Below, one piece after another: positions 51,320 through 63,500 of a DNA stretch of 64,000 nucleotides. Below the pieces are notes generated by a model that saw nothing but the letters and a program-made list of their open reading frames with translations, was not told where the DNA came from and did no database searches. The DNA is from Atopsyche davidsoni (taxonomy: Eukaryota > Arthropoda > Insecta > Trichoptera > Hydrobiosidae): positions 8,496,501 to 8,560,500 of the forward strand of contig JAILWY010000027.1 of NCBI GenBank assembly GCA_022113835.1, given 5' to 3'. Numbering within the stretch: the first letter of the stretch is position 1; every line of letters begins with the position of its first letter. A program made the translations under genes and the position numbers.

Positions 51320-51509
51320 CTAGAAACGCTGGAGGGCCGAGTCTGGTACAGGAATGACAGCGCTGCGTGGTACAAGCCCTTTAAGCTGGCCTCGGCAACA
51401 CAACAGCCACTGGTCATCCACTTCCAGCACTAGGCGCAGGCGTTCTCCCTCATTGAAAGCCAGATGGCCTGAATCAGATGGCAACCGATGCCAGAGAGTC
51501 CTCACCATT
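51320..51509 (-). CDS. RUSC exon p: SH3 domain and stop
   Basis: Acceptor ATGTTTTCTAG; one base completes Lys, then MVRTLWHRLPSDSGHLAFNE, GERLRLVLEVDDQWLLCC and RGQLKGLVPRSAVIPV, ending at TAG (51,320-51,322). The pattern L-F-GE-L, D-QWL-C and G-VP-S-V is a compact SH3 fold. RUSC2 has LSFHKGDILRVL, GDWLRCSRG and GLVPLAYV at the same places. The first beta strand has TLWHRL instead of the usual ALYDY, so ligand choice may be atypical. Confidence 0.95.
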
Positions 51510-54500
51510 CTAGAAAACATAAATAGATTATAAATGATACCTAAAGAACATTCAATATGGCAGCAATGAGGACTATATAATGGATACTGACTTAGTAGGA
51601 GGTTGTGGTGCAGGTCCTGCAGGTCGTGGTTGTGAAGAAGAAGTGGCGCGGCGCTGTCGAGTGACAGAGGGGGGTGGAGCCCGACGATATGGCAGAGAGG
51701 ATGGTCGCGGTGCTGCTGGACCACTGCCGCATGCCTCTGCACGACTCACCCTAAAAACACAATTCAAATAAATTTTACACAAATACTCTCACTACTGATA
51801 TATTTTTATTATATCTCTTCACTAATACAGATACATCATTTGAAATGATTTAAAATCTACCCAAATAATAAACATTTCTCATAATCCAAAAAAAAATTGA
51901 TTAAGGACTAGACTTCTTCGTCTTACCTGTTGGTATTGGTTGCAGTTTTCTTGGCATTTGCTGCGGTAGCATTCCTGGTTCCGGTGTGCCCGTGAGGAAG
52001 AGGCGGCAGAGGTCCCTTATGTCCGGCAGCAGCAGTAGAAGGAGGTGTGGTCGCTTTTTTAGCAGAACTAACAGCCACGGGAATTGATCTGTATTGTGTG
52101 ATTTGAATAAATAAGATTATATTTTAAAGAATTGAGAAAAGGTATGAAAAAGTTACAGATAAGATTTATTAACTATGTATGTAACACAAACATTTATATT
52201 CACTAGCTGGCAAGAAGCTCATTATGTTAATATTTAAATATTTTTGAGTGATTTTCCACATGTTCGTTTTTATTTGTGACCGGTTTCGCCAATCTTTCAC
52301 GTTGGCATTATCAAACAGAGAAACACAAATAAAAAACGAACATGTGGAAAATCACTCAAGTATTTTACTCAAAAATATTAAAATGGAATTCCACCAAGTA
52401 CTCTCTGTCAAAAATATTGAATTTCTTAATATTTAAACATGATTTTTGTGTCTCAATGTTAGTAATTTAAATAAATTAAGAGAATTGAATAATTGACCTC
52501 TTGACTGGCGACACGGTGCTAACTGGCACAATGGGTGCACTGGGAGGCCTGACGGGTGAGGTCACCGGGCGGGGGATACGAGAGCGGCCGGAGCCGGGCG
52601 TGGAGCCCGTGGAGCCGGGAGTGGAGCCAGTTGAGGAAGCCCCTGGCGGAGGAGGACTCCCCTCGCGCCCACTCAGCATTTCCCAGCGCCGCTGCAGCTG
52701 CCGGAACTTGCCGCCTCTCTGTTCGTTACTCCACTCAGTAGACGAGTTAGACTGGAAATTATAACACTTTAAAAACATCAGTCATTTAAAAAACTTTCAG
52801 AACTACTTTTTTATATTTTAGTGCATCATGCTGCTGATTCGTAATATTATATTTACAAATTTATTTTTCCCTTTTTAATAAATATTTATTACGTTTTATG
52901 TGTTAGCCCTTCTAATCTCATGATCAATTAAAAATATTTTCTAAGTACTCAATGCTCCTTGGCTCGAAGGCACAAAAGACCAATATTCAAGAGCATTATT
53001 TGTAGCAGTAATTGGTTTGATGAGATCAGTGCACCTTATATAATTACCACATGAGACAAAAAAGGGCCAACCTGTTTACAAAGTTAAAATAAGTAACATG
53101 CAATATATTTTTATCGATGCAGTAAAAGAAGAAAAAGGGTACCCACAACCAGTAAGCACAACCACACTAATTGTAGATTCTATTATAGCTGCGAAATGAA
53201 TAGACCTTTTGGAAAATTCATTCATTCAATATGTTAGCATTGCATCATATATGCATCTTTAATTTTTTTGTTTCAGGAGACAAGTAGATAAATAATCTTT
53301 TAAATAATAAATTTATAATTATTTCATGAACTGTTTACAAAAGAAGAAAAATATACAATATTTTTATGCAATGAACATGTAAACTTATATATCTACAAAG
53401 CTGGATAAAATATAATTCTGGGGCTTCTCTGGAAAAAGCGGATACAAAAGCAAATGATGGATGCAAAACGGAAGATGTTAATTGCTGATATATTGTGATT
53501 CATTACAAACAGGTTTGGTGATATTAGTCAGAAGTACAAGAAGGGAAGAATTACTATGCGAGTGTTAATAAGTGTTATTACCTCATCTTGCAAGTGATCG
53601 CTCTGCTGTTCTCTCTTATCAGACTTGGGCTTTTGATCATGTTCCAAGCTATCAGAATAATCGCTATCATCGTACAGGGCCAGCCTGTCGAATGCCTGGA
53701 TTAGCTTGGAGCCCAACTGTACTCCAGACCAGCGTCTCGTCTGATCATAAGTGGAACTATTCCCGCTGCCGTTTTGACCGTCACCCGAAACTAAGGAGAA
53801 GTTTCCCATGGAGGGATTCACGCAGGAGCGGGGCCTCGCCTTGTCGTTGAGTTGGATTTTAGTATTGACAGAGTTATCAAGGAGATCCGGGAGGGAAGGT
53901 TCCGCCAGGTGGCTCTTGTTTCTCATGATAACGCTGACTTGAGGCGTCGGCTCGGGTTGGTCGTCGCTGGACTGGTTGATGCTGGACTGGATGGAGTGAA
54001 CGAGTCTCAGCAGATTTCTTTGATTCTTAGACAAGTGCCCAGTGGATGATGTAGAGTTGGAGGACTACGGGAAGGAGTGTTGCAAGAAAGACACATGTTA
54101 GTGATAGGTTAGTCATTGTGGAATGAGAATGAAATTGTTAATATGATGAAAGAAACCGGCAAGCTGTTAATGAATGCACAGATATAGCATGCTATGATAC
54201 AAATACATCCTCGGCACTTACTTAACGCATTTGTGAAACACCGAAGCAAAGCTTAAAATGTAAACCATTTTTAACCACAAAACCCTACATCTTCTTTCAC
54301 TCGATTTAACTTTTATAGCCACCAAGCGTAATGGATGTTATGAGAAATTGCATGTTTTTATTAAAGAAGCTCCTTCAGTAAGCAGCAGATGTTTTATTAA
54401 GATGGTTTGTACATTTAAAAGCAATATAATTTTTATTCCAAAAAGGCTTAAATTATAAAAGTAACTGAAAGGCAACAATTAAAAAAAAATCTGTTACATT

Positions 54501-57500
54501 ACACTTAAAAAATTATTATTCAATAACATAATTAATATGAACAAAATTTGGTAGCTGTATTGTTGTAATATAAAATATTATAACCTCTCTAATCTGACAC
54601 AACCAAGTAATTGGTATTCAGAATAAAAAGAAATAAATTTCCCTATCACTTGCAAAATATTTACTTCTACTCTCATGCCTCATATCTTTGGCATGGGCCA
54701 CACATATATTCACATTTCAAACACTTAATAATGTCAGATTAAAGGTTAATTTTACGGAATGCCAGACTTAAATATATTTTTGTTAAGATGTATTAAAAGG
54801 TAGTAACTCACTTCGTTGGACATGAGGTCCTCCATGCGCTTGAAGCTTCGGTGCATGTCTCGCAGCTGCCACAGCAGGTCAAGACTGAAGGGCATGCAGG
54901 CCAGAGGAGCCAGGGCGGTGCTGAGCGCGGCTGCACTGGCTCCGCGGATGACAGCCCCCGCATTGTAGTGTCGTCGCAGAACGGACTCACGGGTACGGAG
55001 GTATGAAATAAATGCGTCCAGAGAACGGACACTGGAAAAGAAAACCATTTAAAATTAGCACTTTTAATATTTTATACAGTCATCAACTACAGGATAATTC
55101 TTTAGTTAATATTACATAGAACTTCATTTTCATATGGCTTAAAATCAATTAGATGTAATATTTATAAATCATTATTAAAAAAAATACTTACTTCAATAGA
55201 CCCATCACAAATGCGTTGAATTTCAGTACACTCTCTGACAAGGCATCTTCACTGTTGATTCTCATCACCAGTTCATTCAAGGACTTAGTAATTGGACCTA
55301 CAATAAATAATTTACTTGTTATAAATAATATGAAATTACAAATAGACAAATTTAGACCTTAGTAACTATGGAAATATCTGACAAGGATATATCCATTGTA
55401 AAAAAAATAGAAGATTCACTCTAGTTTTCACATGAAGAGTCTAATCAAAAACTTTTTGCATAATAAAATAGGGGATACGTTTTGCTATTTTTTGATTCTG
55501 GATGTAAAAGTTAACTACTGATTGATATTTATATTTTTAAAGGTACTCAAAAGCAAATCATAATCCAATATATAACTTTTTTCAATGTTTCAAATTAATT
55601 AATTTGTTAGATTATTATAAAATTAAAAAAATATATTACCTTGACGAGCAGATGCCTCGACAACCTGCCATACTGAGTTATTGACAGGACCAAAAGAAGT
55701 GTCAATGGTCTCTCTCAGGCCGTCGCTGAGGAGGGCGTATAGGGCTGGGCACAGGGCTCCGATCACAAGGCGGGGGCAGCCGGAACCCTCTTCCACTAGC
55801 ATGTCTACTGCTTCCATCACATTTGACACCAATCCTAACAAAAATAATTTATAAGAGCAACACAAAACTGACATGTTTTAAAAATAAAAATATATGATTT
55901 ACAACAATAAATTTTACATATAAATGAGAGAGCTGACTCATGTCAGTATTTGATGTATTCGTGTGAGAGGATTTAAAGAGTAAAGTTTAGTGTATATTAT
56001 TTACCTCTCTTTTGAGCATTATCATTAGAAGATGATCTACGTAGACCGTGACCAAGCGCAGGACTTGCATAGCCTTCAGGACTTGATTCTCCTTCTTCAC
56101 AGATAGGAATCTCTGCAAGGTTCTTTGCCTGAAATATTTGTATGTAAATAATTATACAGATTCATGTTCTATGAATAGTTAATATAAACAAATGTTATCA
56201 TTTACCTGGTAGTGTCTGTGTATGGCGCCAGCTGGGACATTGGGAGAGTTGGGTGGAGTGAGAGCTCCCGCTTTGAGTTCCTCGACTAACTTTAAACCAC
56301 TCTCTGCAGATCTCTTGTTTTCATTCTTTTCCGCAAAACTGACTGACTTTTTGCTGTGGCCACTGCTGCAGCTGGAATCCAAAGACTCCTTGCCATCCTG
56401 AGATAATTTCATGCTCAAGAATCTACTGACTTGATTCTTGACCTTTTGCATGTGAGTGTTGTCCCAGTCTTCCATGTCATTGCAAGTGATACCGCTATGT
56501 TTCAGGAACTCTTCCAGTTGTTGAAGATCAGCACTCGAAATAACCGGCTGAGCTAAGGATGTCGGGTATACAAATGGATTGACTTCGACAATATTTTTAG
56601 AATGAGGTTTAGGAAGTGGTGGTGTCGACGGTCTCATGTTGATGTCATGAGATTTTCCAGAGTCCAAACTGCTTTCAGTCCCAACTCCTTCATCGTGGAA
56701 GAATTCTGTGTCATCCATGTCTTTTTCTGTAGCGTCCAAAAACTGTTGAGAGAACCGCTTGGCGGCGAGATCATTATTCTTTTTCATTTCAGCGATGGAG
56801 TTATTCTTGAGCAGATAATACGGCTCTTGGAGAGATCTACGCTTCATATTTTTCTGATCAACATGAGCGTTCATGCATGTTATCGTGTCTTGAGCGTGAT
56901 CTTCCATCTCAATCATGCTGTAGCGTTTGGGGTTCGGGACAGATTTCCGCACTTTGTCAATTGATTTTCTGAGAATGCTCTTAGGAAGAGGAGGTCTGGG
57001 GGGGGCTATATCGATAACTTTTCCGTTGACTGCCATTTTATTTTGTTCTGCAAGAGAGATGGAGCGTTTGGGAAGAGGTGGGGCAACTCCCATCGGGCCT
57101 GTTCTGTGCTTATCATTCATAAAGCTCGCTTCCGAACTGGTGGCACTGTCATATTTGTACACGAAAAGAGGGTTAAATCCAGTAGCAGTTGGTGCAGGAC
57201 TGTTTTGAGCCGAGGAATCGGTGAGCATAGTGGACGATCCACGGTAGCCAGAAGACGGCTGGGTGGCTGTGCTTGAGCTGGATGAGATGTTGGTGACATT
57301 GTTGCTCAAGAGAGAAGCACAATCGCAGCTGACAGGCCTAGTCTTGTGGCGAACAGGAGGAGAAACGCAGAAAAGCGGTCTTTCTTCATGTCTGAGAACC
57401 TCTTCCTCTTTTTCCTTGAGTTGCTGAACTATTTCAGGCATTTCAGCCAAAATTTGCCGATACTCCATGGGTAGTAAAAATGTAAGTGAATCCCAATCTC

Positions 57501-60500
57501 TGATATGATTGAATCCTTTTCTTCTGAGACCTTCCACATCGTTACACGAGAACGGTCTCTTGCTTTTCTCTCCGATCTTAGTCTTTTTATTTCTATCTGC
57601 TGTTGGTGCAAACTTAAGAGGTTTCAAAAATACCTTCTCCATATCTTGGTCTTTGCTGATGAAACCCAAATCTGGCAATGTATAATTAGGATAAAGAACA
57701 TACACTGGTTTCTGGCTGTCACCCTTCTTGAGTTTTTCGAGGAAAGATGGTTCCACAACCCTCAAGCGATCCCTAGATATGTTAAAACTGGACATGCATG
57801 ATGTTTGCATACTTTTATCCATCAGATCCATGGACATTTGGGTAGATGTTGCTTTGTGATCGATAGGATCTCTAGGTAAGAGCTTGTGCATTCTAGTCAC
57901 CTGAGTGCCTTCTGATTCTGAGCAACTTGAAATACTATTGATAGACGAAGAGATGGACTTCTTTGTCTGAGTCGTGGCATTGCCTCTTACCCTAATAGGA
58001 CTGCCGGTAATACCTCCAGATCTTTCAAAGTTATTGTTGATGTTGAATCTCATTTGTGGTGCCTTGTTAATAGTTGCATATATATTTTTATCATCATTTT
58101 GTGAAACTAGCTCTGATTTCTCCGATACCTCATCTTCTTCGATAATGAAATCATGAGTTCTCTTGGAATAAGCTTCCGTGTTGGTAGCTCCATCTACGAG
58201 ACTATCCTCAAAATTATTGGAAGAATATTCGTTGGTTTCATTATCAACCCATTTTTTTGCATTCGTTTTGGACTCTGGCTGAGCGACTTCACAATCATCA
58301 CTCTGATAATCCCTATCGCTGCTCATGTTCATTTTGATTGGGAATTTACCCTTCGCCTTGAAATCTGTGCTGAATGAATCACCACTATCTCCTCCCTCAG
58401 AGCTGTTGGGCCAGCATTCTGAGGACTGATCCATGGCGGACCCGACGATCCCGTCATTGCTCATGCTCTTCTGCTTCATGAAGAGTTTTACCAAGTTAAA
58501 ATTGTGTGGCCGGGAGTTGTTGTTGGGGCCTCGACTGTCCCCTGAAGAGCTCATCCCTTCTGACAGTTGACTCGCTATCGATTGGTTAATGCAATGGCTG
58601 TTTTGTGTTGAATTAAAAGCTTTGGAACAGCCTGGTGGTAAAGTGAGTCTGTTTTCAGCAGAATAAGACTCCACCTACAACATAAATTAGAATTATTAAT
58701 TTGCATTATATGGAGAAAAAAATTTTTTTTTATAAAGGATGAAAACATGTTAACAAAACAAATTAAGCTTTACGTTTCTAAGAAATCGTAGGCTTATGGC
58801 TTACATTAGAAGCTGCCATGACATATCCACTAGAGGAGGTGGTAAGGCACTGACAACGACGGCGCAAGGCTCTCAAATCTGGTGCACTGTGACTCTTGGT
58901 AACAGGCATTCCTTCAGAACTGACTCCTGTGTTATTATTTCCAGAAGGATGTCTGAAAAATATTATTTATAAAATGTAGATTTTATTAAACATTAAAAAT
59001 AAGATATCATATTTCTGATAAGAGGAAGGAAAAATAATAAATTATAATTTTATAAATATATCTATACTTTTTTTATAAAAATAAAACATGGACTGTTACC
59101 GTCTCAGCTGAGTTTTATTTTTGAGCTTGCTCCAAGTAGTGAACCCAGAGTCACTCTGCGCCATGGAGGTGTCGAGAGGACGAGACAGCCGGAAGGAGCG
59201 CTGCAATTTCTCTGTAGATTGGGAAGATGGCTCTTGGGTTTCGCTGGATGTGCTGAACTTTGCTTCGCCAGGAAGATCTTGTTTTTCTGAAACGAAAAGA
59301 AAATTATTTTTTAAAATTATGCCTGCTTTAATAATTATAATTTATTTAATCAATACTATACAAACTTTAATTTTGAAATTTTTCATCAGTAAAATCTTTT
59401 TTACTTGAGACATATCTATAGTAAAATATGTTTTTATTCTTTGAAAAAAGTGGTATAAAACATTTTTAAAAACCAAAATGTATATTTTCACATGACGAAA
59501 TATAATTTTTTTATGTGCAGGGTGACATTTTTATTACTCTCTCAAACAAGGTTACCATTTTCGAAAACAGTAATGGGCCATATGAAGAGCTCCACAGTCT
59601 ATCAGGTCATGAATAATTCATTAACGTAACCATGTGCAAATTTAAATCAACACCTATGCCAGTGTCGCCTATGTTATCAAACTATTTACCATTAGAAAGA
59701 TCCTGACCATCACTGTCTTCTGAATACATGGTCATGCTGCCCTCAAATGCGATGGTGTAGTTGTGTTTATTTGCCTGGCAAGTCAGAATCAGGTCCTGCT
59801 CCAAGCGATCACAGTCCAGACTGTCCACACTGAAGTGTACCGGAACCGCGGCTGACTCCTTCACAGGAGAAAATAGCAGCTCCGACTTACAGATGGACAT
59901 TGTGTTGATAGAACCTGCCGTAGATTCTTCATCCTAAAATTATTTCAAACAATATTATCATCATTTCTTTCAAACCACGTTCACAGAAAGTTTCATCGGT
60001 GATTGTAGAACAATGAAGTTATTTTAAGATATTCTTAATCTTCAAAATGATAACAAAAGCTTTGGAACTCTCAATAGTCAGGCCGATGTAAGCGAGTTAA
60101 AGAAATTCACAAATAATAGCAATTTGTAATAAAAACACGCACAAAACAAGGAGAAAATAAAAAAAACCCAGCAAAACACACCCATAATGATAGGTATTTT
60201 CATTAATTTGGAAATAAATGTACAGGATGTCACAAATAACTAATATTTATTTATAGAATTATTTTCAATGGGTCCACTTACATCTTGATCGCTTTTCGTG
60301 CGTTTTTTTGACGATTGACACATTTTAATGTCTTTATGTCGCGTGATTTTACAACAAACTGGAAATATCAAAGTTTTGTATGGAAGTAAAGCGTGTCACA
60401 TAGTTCACTTGTAGATAACAAGGCTATGTGACTCAACCGACCACATTGATGCACTTCCTGTGGCATTTGTGGGAGACTTTATCAATAGCAGACTTAATCA

Positions 60501-63500
60501 AAATATTCACATACAATAACTACTAATATATTTTTTTAAATATACATAACAATTTAACAATACACTTGTGAATTTTAATTTAAGTAGGTAAGTAATATTT
60601 TATAATAAAAAAACACAAATCAAAGAAAATTTAAAAAAATAAATGTTTTTATACAGCCATGCCACATGCATTTTTTATAACATACATTATCATAAAATAA
60701 TTAGTAGATGTATATCTGTTTTAAGTTCTATATTAATTAATAGAAAAGAACTTCACCACTTTGTCTTTTGTATTTTAGAAATAGAAAATGATCACGCATT
60801 TATAATGATTTGTAACAATAAATTATTGTCACTGTATTTTTTGGTCTTGATAACAGCCAGAATATTTCAGCCAGTTACAATGGGACTTGAGATAAACTTG
60901 TTGATAATATCAATAGGTCACTTAAAGTACTCAAAATGATTTATTAAGATTGGTTTCATTAACTTGACATGTATGTGCAGACGTCACATAAGCTTTGATG
61001 AAAAATTTGAAAGCAAAAGCAGGCCAATGTAAAATTATAATTTATAAATATTAACATGAATTTGACAATTACTCGGCTTCCTCCATAAGAAAATAAAAGG
61101 CATGTGAACCTATGATGAAATTACAGATTTCGATAAAAATCAGGACAATAAATATTTTTTTAGCTTTCCACACTGTATTTTTAAAATTACCTCTGTATAT
61201 TAACTAACTAGTTGATTCTAATACTTTATTCATATTAATTGAAATTGATTAAATTCTAACATTATGTACCAAGGCATCTTCAAAACTATAACTTTTTAAA
61301 CATCCCTACATTTTGCACATTTCATATTCGATATAGTGCATATCAGAAATCAGACTATTTTGTGAAGAAAAATAATACTTTGATACTTTTAGCGGGAAAA
61401 AATACATGCACTTGTTTTATTTGTAACAGAAAACCTAATGAGATTAAATTTAATTACAGATTCACTAGAACATCGATAATATGAAATCAATTATACCATA
61501 TTTCAACTAAATCCATAAGACATAAAGATCTTCTTAATATTCAGAATCATAAGTTTCCTATTTAATTATATTTAATTACACGTTGATCAAATTAGTTTAA
61601 AAAAGACAACATTCATAGTAACTTGGATTGGATTGGAAATTACAGATTTAATTATAATCTGAATATTTAAAACACATATTTCATTTGCTTGTCCGATAAT
61701 AAACAAGGTAATTCTTAAAAATACACTGTGGCAAACTTAAAAAAAAACATGACGATTGATGATTATTTGTAATATATATATATTTACAGTAAAACATGAT
61801 CAGCTTTATAAAAAGTAGTTGCATTTCTGATTCAGTGTACGTATGTGTGTAATTAGGGGTTAACACAGCACATTCCCATAACAATCTATGTCTAAAGGAT
61901 TCATTAGTGATTGGTAGTCTAAACAAAATTGAAAGGATGGGGGACTCGTAACATATAATGACTCCAATCAGTCCTGGCAGTACCTGAGAGCTACTGTGCG
62001 GACTGAACGAGGAGTCAAAACAGAACTTTTCCATCAGAGAACTTGTGACGCTGGCGTACATCTCGCCGCGCCGGTTTGTCTGCAAAATCAATACACAACG
62101 GATGTCCAGGGAAAACTTATAAAACAAATTGAAGTGAAAATTTCTTTTTAAACAAATCAAATTTCAAAGGTCAAATTGAACAATTCATGAAAAACCAATA
62201 GGACTGAATTAAAGTGAAAAACATTAACGAGAAACGTAATAATTTTTTTGACAGTTGATTGATCGACTTTGTAAACACTGAGAATTAAGCTGTTTGTAAT
62301 AGTGATCTTTTGTCAATAATGTGTGCATGTAAAAATTATTATTCTTATGAGTCACAAGTCACTGTCATGTGCACGAAATGGTGACAAAAGTCCATCATCA
62401 CACATAGGTCTAATTCCCAAAACTTACAACATATTTAAAACACGGCTACATTTTCAAAGTTATCATGAAATACTAAATTGGGTAGCCAATAGAAATAATT
62501 GAGAGTAACATTTTTTTTATTAAATATAAACGTTAGGTGAGATCATGTGCCGCAAGTTGTACTCTGATATTACTAAAGCCAATAAGTTGTACTAACGTCT
62601 TGCATGAGATGACATGCGGAGGGCGGCAGGTTCGACAGGAGGGCGTGGATATCACGGGTGCGGAAACTCTCCATGTCGGCCTCGGCGAGGTTGGCATCGA
62701 GGTCTCGAGCCAGTTCTTCGTAACACGCCAGAGACCCCAGCCCGCGGTACGAGCTGGACACCGACGACAGCACTGACGTGTGGACACACGATCCGTCGCG
62801 GTAGCTGCAATACGCACAACTTTGGAGCATAAATTTATTGATCAGGGAAAAAATATTCTGAAATAAACTATAAGAACTTTTAATGCAATTGAATCTTTAT
62901 AATAAATATATATCCAATAGTGGCATGTTAGAATTGTAAAAATTTCAACATGACACATGTTAAGAGTAGACATGTGAAATCTTAAAATATTATTGTAAAT
63001 CTCTAGATAAAATTATATGGAATTTAAGAGAATAATTATATTGTTGAATATAATTATTAGGTCTCTATCTTTCAGTAATATTGATTTTTTTTTCTAAGCA
63101 ATTAATTTTCTTTATAATATAATATTTTTTAAGTGCAATTTGAAGTGATAGAAATTAAATTGTTTTTTTTTTTTTCAAAATGAGAGTAAACAATTTTATC
63201 TGTATTATTTTTTTGTTTTGGTTTTAAAATTTGAAGACTAGAAAAACAGGACATTTTTCAAACTAATGCTAGAAATGATATTACATAATAAATATTAATG
63301 TTTTTTTTGTCCAGTATTTCATACCAAATCTCTTCAAGAGATTGCATGCTTTATTAAAAAAAAAATGAGCGATTCTCAAATAGGATAAATTCTTTAAATA
63401 TTGGTGGTACTTGTGATTCATGGCCAAAAATATAATTATGTAGCGAGCTTTTTGTTCTGTCTATCATATAGGTGATTTTTATTGAGGAGTATGAGATTTT

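Noticed and set aside
57505..58377. Plus-strand frames across RUSC exon g
   Set aside because: Shadows of the real minus-strand exon, with hydrophobic, Ser/Phe-rich chance translation.
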